From Winogradskyella ouciana (GTDB lineage: Bacteria; Bacteroidota; Bacteroidia; Flavobacteriales; Flavobacteriaceae), in contig NZ_WJYA01000002.1 of assembly GCF_009709615.1 (NCBI RefSeq), positions 186,001 through 250,000 of the forward strand: DNA of 64,000 bases, read 5' to 3'. The notes beneath the pieces are model-generated. The model saw only the letters and a list, made by a program, of their open reading frames with translations. It made no database searches and was not told where the DNA came from. Shown piece by piece: positions 8,818-17,308 of this stretch. Within the stretch, counting starts at the first letter, position 1, and each line of letters starts with the position of its first letter. Made by a program: the position numbers and the translations under genes.

Positions 8818-9230
8818 ACAGCCTGTAAAACTTCTGGCTTTGTAAAAAGCTGAACGCTGTCAATAAGGCGTTCTTTTACAATATTCATCATGCGCTTGTT
8901 CAATGCAGATGAATTTTCAATGTACAACGCATATTCCTCTGTGGTAAATTGACCTATAATCATTCCTTTTACAGAGTTTCTAAACTTCATATCCTTATGT
9001 ATGGTATTGTCAATATAAGCCAACTGTTTCTGCAGTGTTAAATCGTAAAATACATTCTTGCGCTTAACAATATAATTGTTAAATACGGCAACGATCAAAT
9101 CGTGCTGCATTTTAATAATCGGACGCAGTGTTTTATTCTGAAATAACTCTTCAGAACTCATGGAATCATAAATTTTTGCAGAAAGAATAACAGGTCTAAT
9201 GGCCAGTAGATTTTCAGTTCGGGTTGACAT
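8814..9230 (-). CDS. Conserved hypothetical cytoplasmic protein
   Basis: 138 residues, predicted mostly helical, with no signal peptide or membrane segment. Conserved-looking stretches are RPVILSAKIYDSMSSEELFQNKTLRPIIKMQHDL and FTTEEYALYIENSSALNKRM. The family is common in Flavobacteriia and is sometimes labelled glyoxalase without visible metal ligands supporting that. Convergent with the DUF2461 gene with a 4 bp overlap of the stops. Confidence 0.55.
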   Translation of the reverse strand: MSTRTENLLAIRPVILSAKIYDSMSSEELFQNKTLRPIIKMQHDLIVAVFNNYIVKRKNVFYDLTLQKQLAYIDNTIHKDMKFRNSVKGMIIGQFTTEEYALYIENSSALNKRMMNIVKERLIDSVQLFTKPEVLQAV

Positions 9231-9384
9231 GGTTAAGTAATTTATTTAATTCGGAATTAAATTTAAGTATTAACTTACAGCTATAGCTTTAAGGTCATTT
9301 ATGTTGTTAACGGTGTTATTAACATTGGTGATTTTAGAATAGGAAAATCCTATATCTTTTAATTCATAAATAGCCTTTTAACTT

Positions 9385-9392
9385 TATCTTTG
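9385..9392 (+). promoter_or_regulatory. Likely -7 promoter element
   Basis: TATCTTTG matches the Bacteroidetes -7 consensus TAnnTTTG and lies 17 bases before the start of the DUF72 gene. The matching -33 region reads TTC instead of TTG. Confidence 0.4.
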
Positions 9393-9408
9393 AGTAAAAC
9401 TTTTAAAT

Positions 9409-10302
9409 ATGAAATTCGGAAGTGTTGATAATCCAGGTGATATTGATTTTACCTTACCTCCAGACCATCCTGACACCTTAAAGACCTTGCGGAAAAACCC
9501 ATCGGACAAGTTCAATGTGTTTGTTGGTTGTGCTAAATGGAACAAGGCAGACTTAAAGGGCTTTTATCCAAGAGGTACAAAAGATGAACTGGAGTACTAT
9601 TCGCGTCAATTCAATTCCATCGAACTCAATGCTACATTTTATAGAATATTTCCGCCAGAACAGTTTGAAAAGTGGTACGATAAAACACCAGATAATTTTA
9701 AGTTTTTTCCAAAACTGAGCCAGGAAATCAGCCATTGGAAACGTCTCAACGAGGACATCAACCCAGTTGTAGACAACTATCTTAACAGTGCCATCAATTT
9801 AAAAGAAAAGTTAGGCTGTATATTTTTACAAATGCACAGCAACTTTGCACCTAAGGATTTTGATCGTGTGGTGAATTTTGCTGAAAGTTGGCCAAAAGAA
9901 GTACCATTGGCTATTGAGTTTAGACACACAGATTGGTACAATGACAAGACCATTGCTAAAGATTTATATCAATTGCTTGAAAAAAACAATATTTCCAACG
10001 TAATTGTAGATAGTGCAGGCAGAAGAGATTTAATGCATATGCGATTAACCAACTCTAGAGCATTTATACGCTACGTAGGTGCCAATCATAAAAGCGATTA
10101 CACCAGATTAGATGATTGGGTAGAACGTTTAAAAATTTGGAAAGACAATGGCATTGAAGAAATCGATTTCTTTGTCCACCAAAATATTGAAAAAGAATCA
10201 CCTTTGCTTTCAGCTTATTTTATAAAACAACTTAATGACAATTTAGGAACTGAGTTAAAAATACCAAATGATGATTCTGATTCACAACAAACACTACTTT
10301 AA
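9409..10302 (+). CDS. DUF72 (YecE-like) family protein
   Basis: 297 residues. The TIM-barrel-like YecE/DUF72 pattern is clear: FVGCAKWNKADLKGFYPRG, YYSRQFNSIELNATFYR, FKFFPKLSQEISH, LAIEFRHTDWYND and AFIRYVGANHKSDYTRLDDW. Family members are cytoplasmic and of unknown activity, with a conserved surface suggesting an enzyme. A 42 bp gap separates it from the acyl-CoA thioesterase gene. Confidence 0.88.
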   Translation: MKFGSVDNPGDIDFTLPPDHPDTLKTLRKNPSDKFNVFVGCAKWNKADLKGFYPRGTKDELEYYSRQFNSIELNATFYRIFPPEQFEKWYDKTPDNFKFFPKLSQEISHWKRLNEDINPVVDNYLNSAINLKEKLGCIFLQMHSNFAPKDFDRVVNFAESWPKEVPLAIEFRHTDWYNDKTIAKDLYQLLEKNNISNVIVDSAGRRDLMHMRLTNSRAFIRYVGANHKSDYTRLDDWVERLKIWKDNGIEEIDFFVHQNIEKESPLLSAYFIKQLNDNLGTELKIPNDDSDSQQTLL

Positions 10303-10344
10303 ATAGGTTACTTTAAACTAACTACTTAATACTAATTACTATTA

Positions 10345-10734
10345 ATGAGATTCCATACCAGAAAATGGGTAAAACCCGAAGACCTAAATCCCAATGGCAC
10401 CTTGTTCGGAGGGCAATTGTTAGCTTGGATAGACGAAGAAGCTGCTTTATACACAATTATTCAATTAGAAAACTCCAAGATTGTCACCAAGTATATTTCA
10501 GAAATCAACTTTATGGCATCAGCCAAAAAAGGAGATATCGTTGAGATTGGTATCGAGGTGACTAAATTTGGCAAAACATCTATTACCATGAAATGTGAAG
10601 CCAGAAATAAGATGACAAGAGAAACCATCTTAACTGTAGATAACATTATTATGGTTAACCTTGGTGAAGACGGCAAACCTGTACCACATGGTAAAACGGA
10701 AATTGAGTTTGTTAAGGATCGATTAAAAGACTAA
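10345..10734 (+). CDS. Acyl-CoA thioesterase (YciA/BFIT-like hotdog fold)
   Basis: 129 residues with one hotdog domain. The N-terminal motif LNPNGTLFGGQLLAWIDEEA holds the conserved asparagine/glycine loop and catalytic acid of this group. A second part, INFMASAKKGDIVEIG, follows. It hydrolyses acyl-CoA to free acid and CoA in the cytoplasm, and chain-length preference cannot be read from sequence. It is probably co-transcribed with the DUF72 gene and is convergent with the CDF gene (2 bp between stops). Confidence 0.88.
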   Translation: MRFHTRKWVKPEDLNPNGTLFGGQLLAWIDEEAALYTIIQLENSKIVTKYISEINFMASAKKGDIVEIGIEVTKFGKTSITMKCEARNKMTRETILTVDNIIMVNLGEDGKPVPHGKTEIEFVKDRLKD

Positions 10735-10736
10735 AA

Positions 10737-11531
10737 CTATTTCCCCAATTTAAGAATTCGAAGTGCACCTTGAAATACCAAGATAAATACAATTGTTCCA
10801 ACGATTAAGTCAGGCTTATTTGAATTGAGCCAATGCACAGAAACAGCAGCTACAATAACACCAATATTGATAATAATATCATTGGATGTAAAAATCATAC
10901 TTGCTTTTATATGGGCTTCGTTCTTTCCTTTTGATTTTTGTAAGAGGTAAAGACAAATAGCATTCGCAATCAATGCCAATAATGAAATTATAATCATCAT
11001 CTTAAAATCAGGCAGTTTTTCCTGGTCAAAAAATCGTCTCAACACTTCTACGAATCCAATCACTGCAAGCAATATCTGAAACCAACCTGCTAGTGTGGCA
11101 ATACGCTTTTTCTTTGTAAGCGTTCCACCAACCGCTAATAAGCTTATACCATAAACAAAAGAATCAGCCAGCATATCTAAACTATCTGCCACCAATCCCA
11201 TAGATTTTGAAATGATGCCTGTGGTCATTTCAAGAATAAAAAACACAAAGTTTATGACGAGGACAGACCAAAGCAACTTTTTTTGATTGTTGTTGGTTTC
11301 AAACTCCGTATTAGCTATAGTTTCATTTGATATAAGCTTAGAGCTCAGTTTTAATTCGTAAAGAGTATTGGCTATGGCTTCTTTATTTTCATTGTGGAAA
11401 ACAGTCAACCTTCTATTTGTAATATCAAAATCAAGATGTTTAATGTTTTGATACTGATTAAGTTTCATTCTAATGAGTTGCTCTTCAGAAGGGCAATCCA
11501 TTTTCTGTATTTCAAAGAGTGTCTTTTCCAA
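10737..11531 (-). CDS. CDF-family cation transporter with N-terminal HMA-like domain
   Basis: 264 residues. Residues 1-70 look like a ferredoxin-fold HMA-type domain (FEIQKMDCPSEEQLIRMKL), but only one cysteine of the usual CxxC remains. Residues about 85-264 are the CDF membrane domain, with the metal site MGLVADSLDMLADSFVYG and further helices to the C-terminus. It lacks the long cytoplasmic C-terminal domain of many CDF proteins. It likely exports divalent metal such as zinc or cobalt. It lies 15 bp from the preceding minus-strand mscS gene, so an operon is likely. Confidence 0.82.
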   Translation of the reverse strand: MEKTLFEIQKMDCPSEEQLIRMKLNQYQNIKHLDFDITNRRLTVFHNENKEAIANTLYELKLSSKLISNETIANTEFETNNNQKKLLWSVLVINFVFFILEMTTGIISKSMGLVADSLDMLADSFVYGISLLAVGGTLTKKKRIATLAGWFQILLAVIGFVEVLRRFFDQEKLPDFKMMIIISLLALIANAICLYLLQKSKGKNEAHIKASMIFTSNDIIINIGVIVAAVSVHWLNSNKPDLIVGTIVFILVFQGALRILKLGK

Positions 11532-11546
11532 GTAATCAGATAAATT

Positions 11547-12785
11547 TTAGCTATTATGACCTAAAGATAGTTCATAAATTTCCAAATCAAAATACTTAAC
11601 CGAAGCTAAAACATGATCAAAAATATCTCCGATAATATATTCATAATTCACCCAGCGCTGGTCTTTACTAAAGGCATAAATTTCCATTGGGATACCTTGT
11701 GGAGTAGGCTCTAACTGTCGTACCATAAAAGTCATATCCTTGTTAATGGCAGAATGATTTTCAATATAGGTCTGTAGATACTTTCTAAACACACCAAAAT
11801 TGGTGAGATTTACACCATTGATAAGCAAAGATTTGTCGGCACCACTTTCCTTATTTTGAGCTTCTATTTTTGTAGAAATGGAATTTAGATAATCGGTTAC
11901 CAATTGAATCTTCTTCAATTCCTCGACATCCTCCGCAGTTAAAAATCTAATGGTTGAAACCTTAACAATTACGGAACGTTTAATACGTCGTCCACCAGAA
12001 GCCATCATTCCTCTCCAGTTCTTAAACGAATCCGAAATTAAGGCATAGGTCGGTATGGTTGTAATGGTCATATCCCAATTCTGCACTTTTACTGTTGCCA
12101 AATTGATTTCTGTAACATCACCATCAGCGCCATATTTTTCAAAAGTGATCCAATCGCCAATACGCACCATATCGTTAATGGAGACTTGGATGCTTGCCAC
12201 AAAACCAAGGATGGTATCCTTAAAGATCAAAATAATAACAGCGGATGCAGCACCAAGAGACGCAGCAAATTTTAGGAATGAAATCCCTGTGACTATGGCT
12301 ATAATGGAAAATAGTCCCAATAACCATGCAAAAATCATAAAGACCTGTATATAACTATCAACAGGTTTGTCCCTATATTGTGGTAAGGTTTTTAAATAGT
12401 CTCTAATAGAGTGAAGAAGTCTTCTAATGATTTGTAGCGCCAGCACTATCGCGATAACTTTCAATGTGTTTTCCACTATTGATTCTGTAAATTCAAAATC
12501 GAAAAAAACCTGAGGCACAAATTCAATTAAAATGATGAGCGGAATAATATGTGCAACCGCTCTTGGAAGCTTATTTCGGATTAAGATATCATCAAAATCG
12601 GTTTTGGTACGCTTAGCGACTCCTGAAGAAAATTTCCAGAGTAATCGCTTGGTGACGTAATCCACAACAAATGCTATTAACAAAAGTGCCAATAATAAAC
12701 CCAGCATATTAAGATAGATGGCTGTGGTTTCAGAAAAACCCTTGTCTATCAAAAAATCGTAGATAAAATGTTTAATGTTTTGCAT
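11547..12785 (-). CDS. Mechanosensitive ion channel, YbdG-like MscS family
   Basis: 412 residues, longer than MscS and similar to E. coli YbdG. It has five membrane segments (LLLALLLIAFVVDYV; HIIPLIILIEFVPQVFF; LKVIAIVLALQIIRRLL; VFMIFAWLLGLFSIIAIV; pore segment ASLGAASAVIILIFKDTILGFVA). The MscS beta domain follows (MVRIGDWITFEKYGADGDVTEINLATVKVQNWD), then a YbdG-type C-terminal domain ending FDLEIYELSLG. Its start overlaps the end of the DUF3817 gene by 14 bases, which implies coupled translation. Confidence 0.88.
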   Translation of the reverse strand: MQNIKHFIYDFLIDKGFSETTAIYLNMLGLLLALLLIAFVVDYVTKRLLWKFSSGVAKRTKTDFDDILIRNKLPRAVAHIIPLIILIEFVPQVFFDFEFTESIVENTLKVIAIVLALQIIRRLLHSIRDYLKTLPQYRDKPVDSYIQVFMIFAWLLGLFSIIAIVTGISFLKFAASLGAASAVIILIFKDTILGFVASIQVSINDMVRIGDWITFEKYGADGDVTEINLATVKVQNWDMTITTIPTYALISDSFKNWRGMMASGGRRIKRSVIVKVSTIRFLTAEDVEELKKIQLVTDYLNSISTKIEAQNKESGADKSLLINGVNLTNFGVFRKYLQTYIENHSAINKDMTFMVRQLEPTPQGIPMEIYAFSKDQRWVNYEYIIGDIFDHVLASVKYFDLEIYELSLGHNS

Positions 12786-13071
12786 TTGATTTCCTTAAGA
12801 ATTTCTTTTCTACATAAAATGTGGCAAAAGGAATAATAGAAGCCAGTAATACAGTGCGCAATGTTCTATTGTTCCATTTCATATCCTTACTGATGAGAAT
12901 CGCTAATATGATGTAAGCAATAAACAATAAGCCATGTGGCATACCCAATAATTTTACATACTGCGGATCATTGCCAAAATATTTTATAGGTGTTGCTACA
13001 AATAATAAAAGGATATAAGAAACCCCTTCGAGTAAGGTAACAATTCTAAAAACAGGAAGTAGCTTTAACAT
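12772..13071 (-). CDS. DUF3817 small membrane protein
   Basis: 99 residues with three predicted membrane helices. It opens FRIVTLLEGVSYILLLFVATPIKY and has the family motif KLLGMPHGLLFIAYIILA. Function is unknown. It is first in a minus-strand group DUF3817-MscS-CDF, with a 14 bp overlap to the channel gene. Confidence 0.85.
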   Translation of the reverse strand: MLKLLPVFRIVTLLEGVSYILLLFVATPIKYFGNDPQYVKLLGMPHGLLFIAYIILAILISKDMKWNNRTLRTVLLASIIPFATFYVEKKFLRKSNAKH

Positions 13072-13144
13072 AATTTCATTTTATGCAAAAGTACTTTAGA
13101 ATGGAGGAATAACCATAGTATTTTAACAGCTTTTAAGAAATAAA

Positions 13145-13174
13145 TTGCAACTACGATTCAATTATTTATCTTTA
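13145..13174 (+). promoter_or_regulatory. Bacteroidetes-type promoter of the metalloprotease gene
   Basis: TTG (13145-13147), exactly 19 bases, then TATCTTTA (13167-13174) matches TTG-N19-TAnnTTTG except for the last base. The predicted transcript would start about 25 bases before the ATG at 13205. Confidence 0.6.
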
Positions 13175-13204
13175 AAGTCTCAACTAAAAAACACTTATCC
13201 CAAT

Positions 13205-15673
13205 ATGAAAAATTTCTTCGCCATAACGCTTTGCACATTAGTCGTTTTTTCATGTGCTACAACTGAAAAAGCATCTAAATCAAAAACACCACAAGCAGCA
13301 ACGGCAAATGCACAAACACCAAAAAAGAAAAACGGAAAGATTAAGGATTATGATAAGGTGATTACCAAAGATGCCAAAACTGACGAAGGATTATTCGATG
13401 TGCATTTGGTAGGGGAGAAGTACTATTACGAAATACCAATGGAATACCTTAATACGGATATGCTATTGGTGAGTAGACTAGCAAAATTGCCTTCAAATTT
13501 AGGTGGAGGCTATGTAAATGCTGGTACAAAAATTAATACCCGAATGATCAATTGGGAGCGGTTTAAGGACAAAATACTAATAAAGGAAAAATCATCTAGC
13601 GCTGTAGCTGCAGATAGTTTGCCAATTAATGTGTCGGTTAGGGCTAATAATTATGAGCCAACATTATATGCGTTTGATATCGCGGCATTTTCTAAAGACT
13701 CATCTGCTATAGTGATTGATGTTACTAAATTTTACGACTCAGACGTTAAAGCAATTAGCGGCTTGCCTTCGTCCTTTAGAAAACAGTATAAGGTGCGAAG
13801 TCTTGATAAATCCAGAAGTTTCATTAATTCCGTGAGGAGCTATCCTGAAAATATCGAAGTCGTTCAGGATTTTACCTATAATGCAGCCGAACCACCAAGT
13901 AACTCTACTGCTGAGACCATAAGTATGCAAATTAATCAGTCCATGATTTTATTGCCAGAAGAACCAATGCAACCGCGTTATTTTGATGAGAGAGTAGGTT
14001 GGTTTACACTCAGTCAATACGATTATGGAAGTGACGAACTTAAAGCAGATAGAAAAACTTACTTAAGACGTTGGAAATTAATTCCAAAAGACATTGAAGC
14101 TTATAAAAGAGGTGAGCTTGTGGAGCCTGTAAAACCGATTGTGTATTATTTGGATCCTGCGACTCCTGAAAAATTTCGTTCATACATGAAGGAAGGTATA
14201 GAACTATGGCAAACAGCATTTGAAGCAGCAGGCTTTAAAAATGCCATCATCGCCAAAGATCCGCCAACCAAAGAAGAAGACCCAGAGTTTAGTCCAGAAG
14301 ACATTCGTTACTCGGTAGTACGTTACGTAGCAAGTACGACGCGTAATGCCACAGGACCAAGTGTCTCTGACCCTCGAAGTGGTGAAATCATAGAAAGTGA
14401 TATTATTTGGTATCACAACCATTTACGCTCTTACAGAAACCGTTATTTATTAGAAACTGGTGCAGCAAATCCATCTGCAAGAACACTGAATACTCCAGAT
14501 GATGAAATCGGTGAAATGATGAAAATGGTAATTGCGCACGAAGTTGGGCATACCTTAGGTTTACCACACAACATGAGTGCCAGTTATGCCTATGATGTTG
14601 AGAGTTATAGAGATGGTGACTTTACCCAAAAAAATGGTATCGCAGCAACCATCATGGATTACGCACGCTATAATTACATTGCACAACCAGGTGATGAAAA
14701 TATTAGATTTGTGAGACAATTGGGACCTTATGATGATTATGCCATCAATTTTGGTTACCGCTATATCCCAGAAGCAAATTCAGCTGACGATGAAAAAGAA
14801 ACCTTGAATCGTTGGATTATGGAAAAAGCTGGTGATCCAAAATATAAATTTGGCAAACAAAGTAGCCGTTTTGACCCAACTGCACAAACTGAGGATATTG
14901 GCAATAACAGTATAAAAGCCAGTACATACGGCTTGAAGAATCTAAAATATGTTGCTAAAAATTTACCAAGCTGGACAAGTGATCAAACCGATAATTATGA
15001 AGATTTAGAGGAACTTTACGGAGAGCTACTTGGAGTATGGAGTCGCTATGTTGGCCATGTGGTTGCCCATGTCGGTGGAGTAGTGGAAGACACTAAGAAT
15101 CCATCTCAAGAAGGTATGGTATATAATCCTGTAGATAAAGCCTATCAAAAGGATGCGATTCAATGGTTGCACAAAAATGCATTTGAAACACCTGAGTGGT
15201 TAATCGATAGATCAATTCTTCAAAATATAAACTATGCAGGATATACTGAGCAACTAAGACGCTTGCAAAGCCGTCACCTGAATAATTTATTGAATTTTGA
15301 GCGCATTGGCAGACTTATTGATCATCATACCATGGATAGTGATAATTATTCTGCTTTAAATATGCTTAAAGATATACGTTTAGGCTTATGGAAAGAGACA
15401 CGCTCTGGTGCTAACGTATCAGTTTTTAGACGTAACTTACAGCGCGTTTATTTGGATAGAATGGAGTACCTAATGACAGAAAAATTAGATCCTAGACGTA
15501 GCAGACAGTATTTTGATGTGAATCAGTCTGATGTAAGGGCTTTGGTAAGAGGAGAGCTTAACCAATTGAAACAAGTATTAAATTCAGCAGTTAGAGCATC
15601 GGTTAACACGGAAACCAAATACCATTATAGAGATTGTATAGAAAGAATTAATAACCTTTTTGAACCAAAATAA
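13205..15673 (+). CDS. Zinc-dependent metalloprotease lipoprotein (metzincin-like, DUF5117/DUF4953 type)
   Basis: 822 residues from the ATG at 13205. A TTG at 13145 overlaps the promoter and is rejected. The lipoprotein signal MKNFFAITLCTLVVFSC gives an acylated cysteine at residue 17. The zinc site HEVGHTLGLPHNM is of the metzincin HExxHxxGxxH type, and a downstream IMDY acts as the Met-turn. A large N-terminal domain precedes it and a helical C-terminal domain follows. It probably sits on the periplasmic or outer surface. The next lipoprotein gene starts 1 base after its stop, so the two are co-transcribed. Confidence 0.9.
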   Translation: MKNFFAITLCTLVVFSCATTEKASKSKTPQAATANAQTPKKKNGKIKDYDKVITKDAKTDEGLFDVHLVGEKYYYEIPMEYLNTDMLLVSRLAKLPSNLGGGYVNAGTKINTRMINWERFKDKILIKEKSSSAVAADSLPINVSVRANNYEPTLYAFDIAAFSKDSSAIVIDVTKFYDSDVKAISGLPSSFRKQYKVRSLDKSRSFINSVRSYPENIEVVQDFTYNAAEPPSNSTAETISMQINQSMILLPEEPMQPRYFDERVGWFTLSQYDYGSDELKADRKTYLRRWKLIPKDIEAYKRGELVEPVKPIVYYLDPATPEKFRSYMKEGIELWQTAFEAAGFKNAIIAKDPPTKEEDPEFSPEDIRYSVVRYVASTTRNATGPSVSDPRSGEIIESDIIWYHNHLRSYRNRYLLETGAANPSARTLNTPDDEIGEMMKMVIAHEVGHTLGLPHNMSASYAYDVESYRDGDFTQKNGIAATIMDYARYNYIAQPGDENIRFVRQLGPYDDYAINFGYRYIPEANSADDEKETLNRWIMEKAGDPKYKFGKQSSRFDPTAQTEDIGNNSIKASTYGLKNLKYVAKNLPSWTSDQTDNYEDLEELYGELLGVWSRYVGHVVAHVGGVVEDTKNPSQEGMVYNPVDKAYQKDAIQWLHKNAFETPEWLIDRSILQNINYAGYTEQLRRLQSRHLNNLLNFERIGRLIDHHTMDSDNYSALNMLKDIRLGLWKETRSGANVSVFRRNLQRVYLDRMEYLMTEKLDPRRSRQYFDVNQSDVRALVRGELNQLKQVLNSAVRASVNTETKYHYRDCIERINNLFEPK

Positions 15674-15674
15674 A

Positions 15675-16136
15675 ATGAAAAAATATTTATTCATACTAAC
15701 ACTATTGTTCGGATTTACGGCGACAAGCCTAAGTTGTGCCCAATCTAAAACAACACAAAAAGAAAAGTTTCAATCTACATACAATGAGATGAAAGCTTTG
15801 GTACAGTCCAAAGATTATAAGTTTGTCGGAGATTTTGTGTACAATAATAAAAAGAGAGAGAAATTAGATAGTGCTACGAATAATATAGCTGTAAACCAAA
15901 GTGAAGTTTCAGGATTTGCATCTGCTTTATATGCTAAAGATGAAGTAATTAATGTTAATGGAAAAATTACAAATTACAACGTTAACTTTGATGATGATGC
16001 GCAAGAAATAGCGATTGAATTTACTGTAGATGATATAAAAGTTTATATAGACATAAAACCAAATGGTAATGCATTTTTAGCCATAAAGTCTAGTGTTAAT
16101 AACATTACGCAGGTCGGTAAAGTACAAAGTAGATAA
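15675..16136 (+). CDS. DUF4251-like lipoprotein
   Basis: 153 residues from the ATG at 15675, just after the metalloprotease stop. An upstream TTG at 15660 lies inside that gene and is rejected. The signal MKKYLFILTLLFGFTATSLSC ends in a lipobox-like cysteine, with AQ following. The mature part is beta-rich (FVGDFVYNNKKREKLDS, INVNGKITNYNVNFDDDAQEIAIEFTV), resembling DUF4251 proteins. Coupling to the metalloprotease suggests a joint role at the envelope, unproven. Confidence 0.65.
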   Translation: MKKYLFILTLLFGFTATSLSCAQSKTTQKEKFQSTYNEMKALVQSKDYKFVGDFVYNNKKREKLDSATNNIAVNQSEVSGFASALYAKDEVINVNGKITNYNVNFDDDAQEIAIEFTVDDIKVYIDIKPNGNAFLAIKSSVNNITQVGKVQSR

Positions 16137-16298
16137 AATTGTATATTTGCCACAAGTTTATTGAAGATACCACACCACACTAGTAACATTTTCTACGTTA
16201 TCTTTTCTGGTTTTTAATACGATTCATTGTTAAGTAAATTAACTTGTTTGCATTATATATTTTCATAAGCAAGCATATATTAATTTTTAAAACAACGA

Positions 16299-16754
16299 AT
16301 GGGTAGATCACAACAGACATTTAGTAAAAGCGAAAAAGAAAAAAAACGATTAAAAAAGCGAGAGGAAAAGCGTAAGAAGATGGAAGCGCGCAAACTCGAA
16401 AAAGAAGAAAGCGGAACCACAGGTATTCCTTTGGCATATGTGGACCACAACGGAAACCTTACGGATACTCCACCAGATCCTTCAATGAAAATCAAGGTAA
16501 AAGCCAAAAACATTGTTCTTGGTGTACCTCAAAAAGAAGATTCTGACGAAGAATTTGACCCAGTTAGAAATGGTAAAGTGTCATTTTATGATAGCTCTAA
16601 AGGGTTCGGATTTATAATCGATACAGAAACTAACGAAAAGCATTTTACGCACGTCAGTAATATTATAGACGAAATTGCTGAGAACGATAAAGTCACTTTT
16701 GAACTTGAAAAAGGACAACGTGGCATGAATGCCGTGAAAGTAAAAAAAGCATAA
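16299..16754 (+). CDS. Cold-shock-domain protein with long charged N-terminus
   Basis: 151 residues. Residues 1-45 are almost entirely K, E and R (KSEKEKKRLKKREEKRKKME). Residues about 88-151 are a cold-shock domain: GKVSFYDSSKGFGFIID has the RNP1-like KGFGFI, and KHFTHVSNI matches RNP2. It likely binds single-stranded RNA or DNA in the cytoplasm. In place of the usual VFVH, RNP2 reads HFTH. The gene stands alone and has its own terminator. Confidence 0.85.
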   Translation: MGRSQQTFSKSEKEKKRLKKREEKRKKMEARKLEKEESGTTGIPLAYVDHNGNLTDTPPDPSMKIKVKAKNIVLGVPQKEDSDEEFDPVRNGKVSFYDSSKGFGFIIDTETNEKHFTHVSNIIDEIAENDKVTFELEKGQRGMNAVKVKKA

Positions 16755-16776
16755 CAATACACTTTGAAAATAACAT

Positions 16777-16806
16777 AAAGCCATTATCTTAGATAGTGGC
16801 TTTTTT
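16777..16806 (+). terminator. Terminator of the cold-shock-domain gene
   Basis: AAAGCCATTATCT pairs with AGATAGTGGCTTT (one G-T wobble) around a 2-4 nt loop and is followed by six T residues. Confidence 0.8.
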
Positions 16807-16821
16807 ACATCCAACAAGTTT

Positions 16822-17286
16822 ATGAATCCAAGAATAGTTACCATACAAGAAAAAAGGCTCATTGGCATGAAAAGTCATATGCTAAGGCATCAGATGGAAA
16901 GTATTATTGCGCTTTGGAAACAATTTATGCCTCGAAAAGAAGAAGTTGGTAATTGGGTAAATGATGAGTTAATTGCTATGCAAGAGTATAAGGATTTTGG
17001 TAATTTTAACCAGCCTTTTGATATATGGGCATGTGCCGAAGTTTCAGAAATTAAGAATATTCCAGAAGGTATGATGTCTAAGCTCATTCCCAGCGGTTTG
17101 TACGCTGTGTTTCTTCATAAAGGCATGGATGCTGGAGCAACGTACCAACGTATAATGAGCGAATGGCTACCGAATTCTGGGTATCAAATCGATGATAGAC
17201 CACATTTTCAAATAATGGGATCAAAGTACAAAAACGGAAGCCCAGACTCAGAAGAGGATTTTTATGTGCCTATCAAAAAAATTTAA
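16822..17286 (+). CDS. GyrI-like / AraC effector-binding-domain protein
   Basis: 154 residues forming one SHS2-type effector-binding domain: PRIVTIQEKRLIGMKSHM at the start, IPEGMMSKLIPSGLYAVFLHKGMDAGATYQRIMSEWLPNSGY, and the C-terminal FQIMGSKYKNGSPDSEEDFYVPIKK. No DNA-binding domain is attached, so it probably binds a small ligand or acts like SbmC/GyrI. It is convergent with the coiled-coil gene downstream. Confidence 0.78.
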   Translation: MNPRIVTIQEKRLIGMKSHMLRHQMESIIALWKQFMPRKEEVGNWVNDELIAMQEYKDFGNFNQPFDIWACAEVSEIKNIPEGMMSKLIPSGLYAVFLHKGMDAGATYQRIMSEWLPNSGYQIDDRPHFQIMGSKYKNGSPDSEEDFYVPIKKI

Positions 17287-17308
17287 TAAATATGAATAAG
17301 TAGAATAT

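Noticed and set aside
13145..13204. TTG start for the zinc metalloprotease at 13145
   Set aside because: This TTG is the -33 element of the promoter; the ATG at 13205 begins a clear lipoprotein signal.
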